Shown piece by piece: positions 15,500 through 27,500 of a stretch of DNA of 64,000 nucleotides. Under the pieces are notes generated by a model. It worked only from the letters and a program-made list of their open reading frames with translations. It searched no databases and had not been told where the DNA came from. The first letter of the stretch is position 1; each line of letters begins with the position of its first letter. Both the position numbers and the translations under genes were made by a program. Source of the stretch: Galbula dea (Eukaryota > Chordata > Aves > Piciformes > Galbulidae); the NCBI GenBank assembly GCA_013399015.1, contig VWZX01019989.1:844191-908190 (forward strand), read 5' to 3'.

Positions 15500-16350
15500 C
15501 AAGACCCACTTACGATGTTCTTGACCCACTTACAGTGCTCCACTGGCCTAAAGCCTCCTCCAGGCGAGCGTTTCCAAGTGCCAATTCGGCCCCAAAGAAA
15601 CACCCTGACCGCAAGCCCGGCTCACTTTTGCCCCCGGCCAACCGCCCGCTCCCCACAGGACTCGCTCCCCGCCGCGACAACAAAACCCGGTCCCGGCCGA
15701 GAGCAGCTCCCACCGCCAGCCTCTACTCCAAACCCAGGCCACACCCCCACCCGCGCCGGGGGCAGCCGCGGCCCTGACCTCCGCCCTGCCGCCTACCCCA
15801 GGAAGCGGCAGAAGGGAAGGAAGTCCCCCCTCGACGCTACGCCGGGCGGACGAACGCCCGGGCCCCGCTCCGGGCCCCCCAGCTCCGCGGGCAGCAGGCC
15901 GCACAGCCCCTCCGAAGGCGCGTGACCCCCCAGGCCCTCACCTGGCAACGGCCGACGCCCGCCCCGGCGCTCGCGAGGTGCTGCCCACCGCCCCGCGCCG
16001 CGCCGCCCCCCTCCTCCTGCGGCAACCTTCGCCGTCGCTGCCACCGCCGCCTGCCCGGCCTAGTCGCCTCCTTCTCTTGCCCTAGAGCGTCATCATCGCA
16101 CGAGGCTGCCACCGCCAATGCGGGACAATTTACCGCGCCTGCGCATGGCGCACCGGAAGGAAGCGGGAAGGGAGTCGGGAGAGGCTCACGAAGCAGGCTA
16201 GGGAAAGGCGGGTGGCTCCCCCACCCCTCTCGGCAGCGGCTGGCTGCAGAAGCCAGCTCTGATTGGCTGAGAGAAGCCTGTGGCGTTTGCGCGGGCTTTT
16301 GTTCTCCGCTGGCGCGGTCCAGCGCGTGCGCGGGGTGATTGCGGCGTCGG
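15500..16350. promoter_or_regulatory. CpG island, putative ADIPOR2 promoter
   Basis: Composition switches sharply from AT-rich to very GC- and CpG-rich sequence. On the minus strand there is an inverted CCAAT box (ATTGG at 16262-16266). A CCAAT at 16115-16119, an NRF1-like TGCGCATGGCGCA at 16140-16152 (one extra G relative to the palindrome) and an ETS/GABP site CCGGAAG at 16153-16159 are also present. No TATA box is obvious, which fits a housekeeping-type promoter with a start site around 16.1-16.2 kb. Assignment to ADIPOR2 rests on conserved gene order, not on coding sequence. Confidence 0.6.
15942..16150 (-). other. ADIPOR2: Putative ADIPOR2 non-coding exon 1 (start approximate)
   Basis: On the minus strand a near-consensus splice donor, CAG|GTGAGG, places an exon end at 15942. 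The upstream side is CpG-island sequence with promoter motifs at 16115-16266, so a first exon of roughly 200 bases is likely; its 5' end is my estimate. ADIPOR2 is a seven-transmembrane PAQR-family adiponectin receptor whose first exon is normally untranslated. The identification is by synteny with WNT5B and FBXL14. A transcript or conserved-protein match to the left of the window would confirm it. Confidence 0.45.
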
Positions 16351-16383
16351 GAGGAGTAGGGGAGGGGTCGTGCGTCAGGACCA

Positions 16384-16755
16384 TTGCGGTTGGAGCAGAC
16401 TTCCAAGATCATCAAGTCCAGCCGTCAACCTGCCACCACTATGTCGCTGAACCATGTCCCTAAGCACCACATCTATAAACACTTCCAGGGATAGTGACTC
16501 CACTACTTCCCTTGGCAGCCTATTCCAATGCCTAACAACTCCTTCTGTGAATAAATTTTTCACTGGTAACCTGGGAGAAGAGGCCAACCCCTATCTCACT
16601 GCAACCTCCTTTCAGGTAGATGTAGAGAGGGATAAGGTGCGCCCTGAGCCTCATCTTCCTCAAACAACAATCCCAGTCCCCTCAGCCACTCCTCGTAAGA
16701 CTTATTCTCCAGACCCTTCACCAGCCTTTTTGCCCTTCTCTGAGTATGCTCCGGG
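16384..16755 (-). repeat. CR1 LINE fragment abutting ADIPOR2 promoter
   Basis: Antisense CR1. Reading the minus strand, 16587 down to 16375 encodes the end of the CR1 reverse-transcriptase frame (motifs NLFTEGVVRHWNRLPREVV and DVVLRDMV), followed by the TTGGACT/GATGATCTTGG-type 3' end. The terminal ATTCTGTG repeats are lost. Several stops and indels show it is dead. It begins within about 120 bp of the CCAAT box of the neighbouring CpG-island promoter. Confidence 0.85.
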
Positions 16756-17929
16756 GCCATGCTTGACGGTGCATATGTCCTGACTCGTGGGGAAGGGACA
16801 GACAGGGGTAGACTGGCAAATGACAGAGCCTTCTGCCCCGAGAAGTGGGCAGTGGGTGTGGTAGGGCGGTGTCCTGTATCACCGCTTCCTCTGGGTCATG
16901 AGCAGCCAGCAGAGCATCACCCTCTCCTACAGAAAGCAGTGCCACAGGAAACCCCAGGTCACACAGCCCTTCCCATAGGCATGGTGGAAAGGGGCCCGAG
17001 AGGGGTCACCTATAGTTACAGCTCAGAAGTATCCAGACTGAGAGAGGCACTGTGAAACTCACTGGGGTGGGGAGGTTTAAAGCATCCATGGGGGCCACGG
17101 GTCCTGCTGAGGGGAGAAGAGGCCCCACTGGACTGGGTTTTAACACTTGGGACTGATTTGCATGCTCCAGGGTGGGGAGGCCACAGGTGGTGCAACACTA
17201 GAAAGATGACAAAAACCAGACAGTGTTCCTAGGCCTGATGCTGCTAGAGGTATTTGGGAAACCTGGCTCATATGACAGGGCCCACACCCCTATGTCTGGT
17301 GTAAAGGCATGGAGAGGGAGCACCAAAGAGAACAAGAAGTTCCTCTGTTAACTAATGGGAAGTGTGTGCAGAGCAGCAGGAAAACCTCTGTGATGTTGAG
17401 ATTTCAGCTTCTGAAATCACATCCTTGGGGAGAATGGTGGAAACCCTACACCTGAATGTTGTACAGTGAGACTAGTCAAAACACTAAGGAAACAGTGTTC
17501 TGTTAGAAGACAGTCTTAACAACTGCCAAGGAGAACAATTGGATGACCTGGGAAGCCTTGTCTCTCTAATTTGTGTGGCTCTATGAACTTTTGTTGAGCC
17601 ACACTGTGATCAATACACTTATACCCACACTGAGAAATTTTAGCTCAGACTAATGACTGTGAACAAGATAGTTAACAGAAGTAAAATTATCTCTGTAAAT
17701 TAATATTTGAAATATTTTGATCCCTAATACCCACCAGCATTAAATACCCATTCCTTTAAACAGTTTATAAAACTATGATTCCCTATTGTCTCCTTTAACA
17801 AATGTCCCATCTCACACATTCAGTAGTCTTTATTATTTCTAAGGGAGCACAGTAGTTACTGAAGACCACAGTTGCATTATTCCATATATTTAGACTTTCA
17901 TCAATCAAAATGTGTTTTGACAGCCGTTG

Positions 17930-18480
17930 GGCAGTAGCAGAGAGCAGCAGCTGCAGTGTCTGCGCCAGCTCCCTCCAGTGCCTGCCAGATGAAGTATCTC
18001 CTGCCCCATCTTTCAGTATTGCATCTGTAAAATTATCCTAATGAATTTAAAATATTTTGAGCTCCATTGATTAAAAATATATATAAAAACTGCATGTCAT
18101 TTTCATCTGTCATTTCCAGTCACCATAACTTAACATATACTCAGCCAATTAAGGTGGAAATTGAGATCGGAATACTGTTTCATTAAATTTAATTAAGAGG
18201 AAATAGGGTGGTTTATTCTGGTTCAAGAGCCTGGAAATAAAAAAGGAAAGCTGTCCTCTGCCATACAGGCAAAGGATTAATTCAGAAAGACGCATTTTTG
18301 AAACTCAAGTTGTGTACGTCCTGGCCATTTAAAAAAAATTCCTAGAAATCATAGCATTAATATAAAATGTCTTTTGCCTTAATTCTATCTCTGAATGTTT
18401 TTGTCCTAAATACATTTTGTGAAAGTTGGCAGGTTATTAGTTAATGCCATTGTTGTTCCTGAGAACAAACTTGCCTGTAT
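17930..18480. promoter_or_regulatory. Candidate conserved non-coding element
   Basis: A repeat-free, AT-rich stretch dense in developmental transcription-factor motifs. It has CCAATTAAG at 18145-18153 (homeobox TAATTG core), GGATTA at 18274-18279 (OTX/PITX type), CCATTGTT at 18447-18454 (SOX type), and several TTAAT/ATTAA cores. The texture resembles vertebrate enhancers near Wnt genes, but conservation cannot be judged from one sequence. Confidence 0.3.
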
Positions 18481-20566
18481 ATGAAACTGAAATGAAACTG
18501 AGACTGGCCAAACTCTTCACAGTGAATTGAAGAGAGCTGCCACTCTAAAAATCTGGTCTAGAAGTTTCCCCAGCCCAAGAAAGGTAATGGTCAAGCTCCC
18601 TCTGGCTGTGAAGAAGGCAGGGCTACAATTAGCTGCACAGTAACTGTGACAGTCATTAAGTGACACTGGCTCTACTACATATCTTTTTTTTCCTTTTTTT
18701 TTTTCTTTTTAATTTCTCACTGAAAGGCAGGATTGCAATGTGTCCTTGCATGGCAATGCCTCATCCTGCCCATCCCACATGACCACCATGCTCTTGCAGT
18801 CATGTGAAGGACTGAGAGAACTACATGGCACTCTAGGAGTGGCCCAAAGACAAACTATGATTCAGAATAAAACTGCCCTAGGGTAAGGAAGAGCCTGGAC
18901 CTTTTTTTTTTTTCTCAGGATATGCCTTATTGCTGCAAGCCTTTAAACTGTTTCATCTCTGTTGGTAAACGTACTTGAGTGGCTTCCTTCTGAACTCCCC
19001 AGGATGGCTGCCACCATGTGACAGGACCATGGGGCAGCGCTAATGCTAATGGGGAAAGGGCCCAGGGGAGGTATTGTAATCTCACTGACTCCCAATAAAG
19101 TGATGCCTGCTCATTCTTTGTATTTCCATTCTTATCAGAGTTTTCTTCTCTCACATCACCAAGGGCCTGACACTGCATGCTCCGTTACGCCACAGAAGGC
19201 TGGTGCTTGTTGCAGCAGCCACATTCCAAACAGCAGGAGCTGTTGCTAGCACCACAGGGCCATCAGACTCAGCTTGCTCTGGGCAGGCACCATGAAGAGG
19301 TAACTGTGACACTTAGGGCAGGTGTCCAACTTGAGTGTCACAAGGCAATATTCAGTACTCCATTTTATGGCTGCTGCATTTTATCCCTGTTCAAAGGGAG
19401 AATTTCTAACCCTACTGTTTGTTCCCCCTTTCCTCTTTCTTAGAGGAAATGCTATGAGACTATGCCTTTTTGAATCCTAATGGAAAACATAGATGACAAC
19501 TGTTGTTTAACACTAATAAAGAGTTACAGCTTCAGGCCCTGCAGGAGAAGACTGACAAAGGGTTGAAGTATGAGCATGCTGTGATCATTGTATTATAGTA
19601 GGGGGTTTATTGTTGTTATTTAAGGATTTACAATGGCTGATCATGATTCTTTTTGTCCTTTCTGGTATGTCCCCTGTTGGTCACAGAAACCCGTTTTGTT
19701 TATCTTTGAGGGTGGTTATTTTTAGACTTCAGAGCTGGTATGCTCACAATGTCACCCAGTCCCACAGCCACCAGTTATCTACCCTGGAGCTGGAGCTGGG
19801 ACAGGTTACCTGCTTGACAGTCTCTGCAATCATCAGCCTTTGCACATGGGGTATTGGTGCCTGCACTGCCCTAGCAGGCAGTCAAGACATGGCCAGGATA
19901 CACATTTGGACCAAGGAGATGGGACATATCTCTGTGTCCCATAGATTAGATAAAGCCAGAGTCTACCTTTGAGAAGTGGGTCCAATATTGTGTTCACATC
20001 TGCTCACTGTCTATGTTATGATAGTTCCTTCAGAGCCTGTAGCCACTGGTGATGAGGAATTGCTCCCACAGTGTAATTTAAACTTACTACGCTTCTCCCT
20101 GGATGCAGTCAAGTGAGCAGAGCAAGACCCCTGAATGTTTCATTTTCTATGACCGAACAAGATCTGTTTCAGTTGTGCTTTGTCAGGGCTACAAAACTTG
20201 AGTCCATATAGAAAGCTTAAGTTATATTCATGCTGCATGTCTGGGTTCAACTTTGCTGTTTCCTGAATAGCAAAAGGCAGCAGTCTCTCTGTTACTTTGA
20301 GCCCTGCATAGGCACAAACTTTTCTGGGACGAAGAACCAGAGTCTCCAAATGACACAAATGGCCTAGAGTCCAGCAGTGTTAAAAAGTTCACTTAAATTT
20401 TCTCACAACTCTGCCACTCTCTCTTTACCATAATTAATATAAAATGAAAGTTTCTGTTTGTCTGGGATCAGCTATTGCTTAGCTTACCTTGCAGCAGAAC
20501 ATACTAAGGCCTCATTCATTCACGTTATAACTTATGTATTACTAGCCAGTTGGAAAATGATGACAG

Positions 20567-20634
20567 ATTTGCATCCTGTTCTGCTCCATTTAGGAGCTGA
20601 CGTTCGCTGACTTGCAACAACCATGTATTTGCAT
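20567..20634 (+). promoter_or_regulatory. Pair of octamer (POU) motifs
   Basis: ATTTGCAT, the octamer recognised by POU-domain factors, occurs at 20567-20574 and 20627-20634, exactly 60 bp apart. Both copies are perfect. They lie about 3.4 kb downstream of the WNT5B stop codon. Confidence 0.3.
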
Positions 20635-21179
20635 AGTGCCTTTAACTCCAAAATATTTTAGTTTTACATGACTTACGGGTTGTCATTTCTATCAGCCTTG
20701 AAGTGCAGTGACTTCAGGGTTGGAATGTGGCAGCCAGTTACCAGCACACACTATATAATAGTGTATTGTGCAAATATCTTACACATATGAACTGCAAACA
20801 GAATTTGAGCAGGCAGGTATTTGATTCAGAAACCAGGCTAACTTCCCTAAGTCTTGCTCTTTCTACAAGATATTCAATACCCATAAAGAAACTACCCCTG
20901 AGTTCACCTCTCTGTTGAAGTCTTCCCTCCAGCATGTGCCAGAGTAGGGGTTCACTGAAGCAGACTCCCAAAAGCTCCTGCTGAGCCCCTCAGCAACCAA
21001 CCCCAGCATCTCACCTTCTAAGGTGCTGCTGAGCCCCACTGTCCCGAATTGAACATGTCCCCACACAATAGGGATACAGCTGTCTGCCTGCTAGAGTTAA
21101 TGAGCATAGAGGGTAGCCCTTCAGTTACTTTTTTCAGCCATTATTTCTCAAAGAGCTTTACAGAAAGCGGTTTCCTGCT

Positions 21180-21320
21180 CTTCATTTTATATAGGAGGAG
21201 GATGGAAGCTAAAACAAAAAGAAATTCAGTAACTTGTTAAAGATTACAAAGCAGATTATTGGCTGAGCTCAGAATCAAGCTTAGTTCCCCACCCCCACAT
21301 CCCTCTACCACTTTGTGCAT
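21180..21320 (-). repeat. MIR-like SINE fragment (old)
   Basis: This reads like the reverse complement of an ancient MIR/core-SINE: ATTTTATATAGGAGGAGG, then AGAAATTCAGTAACTTGTTAAAGATTACAAAGCAG (given here only as a description of the known pattern of a 'gaggaaactgaggc ... taagtaacttgcccaaggtcac' element), and an ending in CCTCTACCACTTTG. Strongly diverged; a repeat-library search is needed to confirm the family. Confidence 0.5.
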
Positions 21321-23685
21321 ACAATAAGGCACAATTTAAAATCCACCACTTTTTACCTTTCATGGTAAAGGAGCAGTTCTGCTACAACTTTGAATTTCTT
21401 TGGTTTTGCATCAACCCAAACCAGCTGTACTCTTACTTTATACTTACTACCACCATGAGGAGGTTCTTCTATGTGTGGGCACCACAGAAATTAAGTTTTA
21501 AGCTAGAGTTTAGCAGGATCAAATTTTTGGATATGAAACTCACAGAAAGTCGAGAAGCCTGAAACCTTGGTCTTGTAAATAGGGGATGGAGGGTTGAGAA
21601 GGAAAGAAATCCAATGGTCACCTCTCTCCTCTCACTATATGGTCCTAGGAATTACTGGCTGCATCAGGCTGCCAGAGGGCTGGAGAGCTGGGAAGAAAGG
21701 CCAAAAATGATCTTTTTTCCATTCAGTCAACATTTTAGGTGGAAAATGAAGGACATATCCACAGACACACAGATGAATAGTAGCCCTAACAATGCCAACT
21801 TTTCCGCTCCCGAAGTTGTTTACACCCACAAAATTAATTGTGGTGCCAAACTGCAAGGAGAGTTGTGACTCCCTTAAATGTGTGGTCTTTATTGGAAAAG
21901 CCAAATGAAATAATTTTGAATTATTAGACACATTAACAATGCCTGAGGGTGTCATATACAAATAGCTGACACATTTAAGTACCAATGCAATAAGGATGGA
22001 CAAGAACATGAGGTGAGGGTGGTGGGAGGAAAGGTCCTTTTTAGATGCATCCAAGGTAGAGCAAGTTTTATTACTGGGCTAGAAACGTACAGTATCCCAG
22101 GAGTGAATAGCTCACACATTTGATCTGATCTTGGGCTCAGTCCAGCTCTCACTGAAGTTTAATGGGAGTTGGATTAGGCCACTGCACTCACATTTTTTCC
22201 ATGCATGGAAAACTATTTCCGTTACTTTGAATTACAATACCACTGGCTTTGGATTTTATATAATAAAATAAACCTAGGCCACTGTTTATATTCCAAGAAA
22301 CTGCATTCTGGGATGCCAGTGAATATATTGCCCGTTGGATTAAAAAAAAAATAAAACAAAACCTGGACACATTGGTTTAAAAAAAACCCAGCTCCTAATT
22401 ATCAAACATAATTTTTCTTCCTTGGAAGAAAATTTTCTGGAGTCCTCAAGTATTTCAAGTATGAAAGGTACATATAAATTCTTCTCCGGTGGCTGAAATG
22501 GTGGAATCTGTAAAACTGCAATGCTTTATAAGAAGCAGAGGTTTAACATAAAAATAATCATCTCATGACTGGCTCTTTGCTTATTGGCATATTTTGCACA
22601 TTTAAAAATTTACAGAAAAAAAACCCTCACCCTTGGAATGTAAGTAACAAAGGGAATGTATATTAGCAAACCCCTGTATTTTGGGGACTGGCTTCTCTTA
22701 ATTGTTCTGACTGTAAATGAACTCTGCAGATGCTGAGAGGCACAGGAAATGTCTTGTGCTAGAAAAAGCATTTGTTCCCTGCTTTATGAATTGGATTCTA
22801 CTAAAATCCAAACATGGCAAGACTGATTAGTAGACTTTGGTAATGCCTTCTGCCCTAGTACAATTTTATTATACTCTTTTATTACCAAGGAAAAGCAAAA
22901 AGTCTTCCACGGGTGAACATACACCCACATACTGGGAGCAAACGTTATCAGCAGTGAGCTTACGCTGTGGAAGAGCACAACCTCTGGACTCTGAAAAACA
23001 GGACAACAAAATAAAAGACATCCCACCAAAAGAATAAAATAAAACCACACATATACACAAGCAATAGAGGGAAAAAAATGTCACTGAGGGGTGTTTAATG
23101 TTAGAGAAACTATATATCTGAGACGGTGGTGAGGAGGTTTTAATACAGCTGAACACAGTAACTACCTGCATCCACTTTAAAGACGAAAAACAGTATGAGG
23201 AGTGCTTATGCAGTCATGTGCATGTGTGTGCGTGCAACGCCTCTTTCTACTGACAAAATACAAAGTATATTGCCTTTGCAAACTTCCCTGGGTACTGAAA
23301 GTGTCTCGTCTAGATTGACAAATTGTTTCAGCATGGGATTAAAAAAGAAAAACAAAAAATCTCCCCCAGGTATATAGCCATGAACTCTTGAGCTGGGCAG
23401 ATTTCCCCTCTGCCTCGGTTGTACAGAAGAGTGAGATGCTGGCTTCACAGGGACTCCCAGGCTGTGCACTGGTCAGCCACAGGTCACATTTTCTTTCCTC
23501 ACAACAGCAAGTTGTGAACCTTCCTCCACCACACTGTGGTCTGGGGCAGCATCCAGGAATGGATTAGAGGACTGTGGATTTTAAGCCATATTCTTGTAGA
23601 GAAGCCTTGGCTAATTTTCCCTCTAACATGACAAAGCCCTTTAGAGAGATCAAGAATTGGTTCCAAATCCCCCAGTGGGTTAAGT

Positions 23686-23697
23686 GGGGGGGGGGGG
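23686..23697 (+). repeat. Poly-G run (12)
   Basis: Twelve consecutive G bases after TAAGT. A mononucleotide tract, prone to length variation and sequencing error. Confidence 0.9.
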
Positions 23698-24041
23698 CAG
23701 GGTTTGAAAATCAGGTAACTAGGACTCAGTCCACGTCTGAGTGTAATTTCAGATGTACAATAACTATGCAAAACACTGATAAGAGAGCAGAAAGAACCTA
23801 CCCTTCTTCTTGCTGGCTTTGTTTCTGTAATGAAATAGTGTGTGTTTGTGTGCAGGGGGGTGTTCACTTTGTCAGCACCTCCTCAGGCTCTTCACCCCAG
23901 CTGAAACATCCAAGGGGAGATGCACCCAAAGACAAACTCTCCAGCAGAACTGAAGGAATGGCAAACCAGCTGGCCTGATGGGGGAAATTTCAAAACCAAA
24001 GTGTCTCTTAAATAAGCTTCTTTAATTATTATCATAATCTG

Positions 24042-24047
24042 TTTATT
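24042..24047 (-). terminator. Candidate WNT5B poly(A) signal
   Basis: AATAAA on the minus strand, about 67 bases after the WNT5B stop codon. It follows an AU-rich stretch with imperfect ATAGATTTATAT-type repeats (24059-24093). A T/G-rich segment (TTTGGTTTTG on the minus strand, near 24000) could be the downstream element. The resulting 3' UTR would be unusually short for a Wnt gene, so more distal sites are also likely used. Confidence 0.4.
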
Positions 24048-24113
24048 TATACAAATATAAAATAGATTTATATAGATTTATATAATATAGATTTGTTGCT
24101 TTGGTGGCTCCTT

Positions 24114-24572
24114 TCATTTACAGACGTACTGGTCGACGATCTCTGTGCACTTTTTACACTTGACATAACAGCACCAATGGAACTTGCAGTGGCAACGCTC
24201 CACCTGGACGCTCTTGAACTGGTCATAACCCCGTCCACAGCACATCAGCTCACACCCATCCATGCCCTCTGACGTCTTGTTGCACAGTCGGCCCTGGGTG
24301 CCCAGAGAGCCAGTGGTCTCATTGCGAAGACAATAGTCTGGGCTGGGGTCAACATAGACCAGGTCCTCTTGCGTCGGCATGTTAAAACGGTTGTTCACCA
24401 GCTCCAGCTTGCCCTTGCGGCTGATCCTCATGGCAGCAGCACTGTCATACTTCTCCTTCAGCAGGTCACCCACCTTGCGGAAGTCAGCCAGCTGCAGCCA
24501 GCAGGTCTTGAGGCTGCAGGAGCCTGACACACCATGGCACTTGCAGGCCACGTCTGCCAGCTTGTACACAGC
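24114..24572 (-). CDS. WNT5B: WNT5B coding exon 4 (last)
   Basis: Starts after a good acceptor (minus strand TTTCTTTTCCCACAG|GCTGTGTAC) with codon Ala208 and ends with TGA at 24114-24116. It encodes residues 208-359: the acylated-serine hairpin CHGVSGSC, the linker (PTQEDLVYVDPSPDYC), sequons NET (291) and NKT (305), and the C-terminal cysteine-rich domain. Phase 0 at its 5' border. Confidence 0.96.
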   Translation of the reverse strand, partial: AVYKLADVACKCHGVSGSCSLKTCWLQLADFRKVGDLLKEKYDSAAAMRISRKGKLELVNNRFNMPTQEDLVYVDPSPDYCLRNETTGSLGTQGRLCNKTSEGMDGCELMCCGRGYDQFKSVQVERCHCKFHWCCYVKCKKCTEIVDQYVCK

Positions 24573-27500
24573 CTGTGGGAAAAGAAATATAATCAGGCAA
24601 AGCTGTGTTTATTCCTGCTGCACCGGCAGCTAGCTTAATTACCATGAATTCATCACATTTTCATAACTGCTTTGATTATCCCCCAATTTCTGTTGCTTCG
24701 CCTTTCAGAAGAGAGAGAACTCTCTTCCTCCTGTTGTGACTGCTGCATTCCTGTTCCCTAAATATTTCTATTTCTGGTCACATTGCCTCTGAATATGACT
24801 TCCCCACCCTTTTTTCCCCTGGCAGATTTTTGACTTGACAGCACGGTCAAGAGGGGGAAAGAAGAAGAAAGACAGTCCTCTTCACGTGGACTCCGGCATT
24901 TCCCCCAGCCTCACAGACCACCAAGGTATCACATGTTTTTCCCTTCTAAACTGCAAAAAGAGAACACCTGGGAGCCTGTGCATTTCCTACCACCTGCACC
25001 AGGAACTGATGCTATCATTGTAGGGATACATCTGCATCCTTTTGAAATAAATCCACAGACCCACACCCTTTCCCTCCGTCTCTGCTGAGGGGAGCTCATC
25101 CAGGGGCACAGTGTCCATGGGAGTCATTGCTTTCCAGAGAGGAGGAAGCACGGGTGGCAGTAGCATTGAAAAAGATGAACACATCTACCCTGTGACACAG
25201 CAGCATTTCTGTGCTGGAGGGTGTTCCCAGGACCCGTCTTATGGGCAAGGCAGAGCTGCAAGCATGCGCCATCTTGTGTCCAGACTGTTCCCTGCACGGA
25301 CAGGACTCTTGCCACGCAGTTTTTGCTTCCGTTTTAAACGGCAAACGCAAACTTTCGGTGCTGTCTTTTCCGCGACACTAAACAGCTATGTTTTCAGGAG
25401 CCTGCGAGGGCTGTACATGCATCATACCCCTCAAAATCCGGCTTCGAAATTAACGAATAGCCTTGAAAATTCAGGCCAGTGAGTGTTAAAGCTTGAGCAG
25501 ATCAAGTAAGGGTAAAAGTGGTTACTCTCCTCCTCCCCACACTAGCTGGGAGGAGAGAGAAATATTGAAAAAAATTCCATAATAATAAACCTCAAAATAA
25601 TCTGAAAATGCAGGGTTTGTTTGTTCTTTCCATTAATTTCAGAAAACTGCATGCTACATGAGATGTGATCGCTGAGTTTGCAAAGCAAGAAGCAAGCATC
25701 CACACACGATCAGAGCTGCTTCATGTTACAGCACCTTATTCCCTCACCCCTTGATCTTCATGCTCTCACCATCAGGCTCACATCTGCTCTCCCACAACCA
25801 TCCTGTGTCCTGTACGTTCTGCCCCTGAGATCCTCCACGTGCCACATTTGGCATTAGCTGCAATATCACCACCAGCTGTATCTGGTGGGGGACATCAAGG
25901 AACACAGGAAAAAACTAGGACGTGCTGAAGAAGGTGGCTATATGTCTTATACTCAAGTTTTCTGCTGAAGAAAGCAGACGAACAATGAAGTTTCTTTTCT
26001 GCCTCACTCACCAACAAAGAGCTACCCAGCTCTCTGCATTCTCTTGCCAAGGAATAGGCCATTAGGGCAATTGAGCATACTGCAGGCAAACCTTCTGCCT
26101 AGGACTATGTTCTGGACCAGCAGTGATAGGTCAGAGTTCTACAACAACTAGTTGCTCCTGGTCTAACTAATATTTAGTGCTTTTGACAGCTCGTGAAGAT
26201 TCAATTTGCCTTAATGGCTAAATCACATGGAGGCTGATCCAGCTCCCAAGAAAGTCAATGGAGTAAGTCCTTAAAACAGAGAAGCTTTAGTTCTGCTGCT
26301 CTGAGTTCACTTTACTGAGGCAATTCCTCACAACACAATGTAACAGCTACAGGCTGGGAGTTAAGCACTTGTCTCAGATTGAACTACAACTGCGGAGGAC
26401 CAACCACACTGTTACTTAAGAATTCCTGCTGTACTATAACCAGACAGAGCTACAGATGAATTTCGCCAGCCCTAGACACTTACTATATCCTCACTGCATT
26501 GCCAGCCTGCTTGTTATAAGCTTGTGTTAGCACTTTCTGGTTACAGTTCTGTGAAATCCCAAGCCACTCGTGCCTCCCTTGCCCTTGCATGTGTTTTTAT
26601 AAAGTATTATGATTCTTCCTAATCCTGGGCTTTGTTCCTTTAGAAAAACACTGCAACTCGATCCCTCTCAGTTAATGTCATGGGACTGAGTTCACTCTGA
26701 TTTGGCTCTAAGCAGCTGATGCTCAAAACATCTGGCCCATGCGGGTAGTAGCTGTGCTGGGGAATGTGAACACTACAAGTTATCACAGGTAAGCATGGCG
26801 CCACTCAGCCCCTCACAGCTCCCACTATCAATGTCCTGTGGAGGTAACCATAGCTTCAGTTGCTAAATGGTTCTCCCACTCTCCCCCTTTGCTGCCCGGA
26901 TGGGGAGAAAGCAGAGGAAATTGGAGAATTCCTCTCTAGCCAGGCTCGGGTCAAGGTAAAGAATAACAGACCCCACATGCTGTTCTGAAGGCAGGGTCTG
27001 ATCGATGGCCATGCCACTTAAACAGGTTGAAAATGCCTCTAATGGAAAGGTTTAAAGCCTCTTCCCATAAGCCCAAGTTCTCTTCCAATTCTTTTGTTGC
27101 AGGAACAGGAAAAGAATTAATAGGGAATTCCTATGTGGTCAATTAGCCAGACCTCCTTCCAGGCTCTTCTGGCAGTGGCTTGAGTGACTGATGACTGAGG
27201 CCTGCCATATGCCGACTGGGTAAACAGCATGGAAGGACTGACTGCCACAGTCCACCAGACAGGTTGACAGATAAGGAATGGGGGGAAAATCAGGGAGGGT
27301 AATGGAGACCAACTGGAAGAAAAAGACAGATGGAAGGAAAGGACTTACTGAGATAACAGCCAAAGACAAACAAACAAGGGCAATAAAGCCAGAAGCAACC
27401 ACCACAAGGACTCCAATGTGGAGTGAAGGGGTGATGGGGTCAGGACTGCCTGAAAGATAAAAGACCTCTGGTCCCCTCTCATCCTTCTCAGCTCTTTCTG

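Larger units (their letters stand above)
1..15941 (-). other. Probable ADIPOR2 intron 1 (gene-empty, AT-rich)
   Basis: About 16 kb of AT-rich sequence with no coding exon I can recognise on either strand; open frames are short and show no family features. It lies directly downstream (minus strand) of a strong splice donor in the CpG island at 15.9 kb. In amniotes the gene next to WNT5B on this side is ADIPOR2, whose first exon is non-coding and followed by a long intron, so I infer this is ADIPOR2 intron 1. I looked for the conserved N-terminal coding exon and did not find it, so it probably lies left of the window. Visible contents are one CR1 fragment (3525-3692), a duplicated kappa-B-like motif (10304-10335), an AT-rich low-complexity patch (about 11240-11275) and a G/T-rich patch (13820-13881). 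Confidence 0.5.
16756..24041. other. Intergenic spacer between ADIPOR2 and WNT5B
   Basis: No coding exon recognised. The interval lies between the 5' end of the putative ADIPOR2 and the 3' end of WNT5B, both minus strand. It contains an AT-rich block with homeobox- and SOX-type motifs (about 17.9-18.5 kb), two octamer motifs 60 bp apart (20567 and 20627), a MIR-like fragment (21180-21320) and a run of 12 Gs (23686-23697). The WNT5B 3' UTR may extend further into this region than the first poly(A) signal suggests. Confidence 0.6.

Noticed and set aside
15503..15534. Repeated GACCCACTTAC giving two minus-strand GTAAGTGGGT donors
   Set aside because: The donors look good, but they lie just outside the CpG island with no upstream exon evidence; the CAG|GTGAGG donor at 15942 is better placed.
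15362..16415. Long open frames through the CpG island (up to 192 codons, both strands)
   Set aside because: GC-rich sequence has few stop codons; the frames overlap on both strands, are Pro/Arg/Ala/Gly-rich and show no domain. The region is better explained as promoter and untranslated exon.
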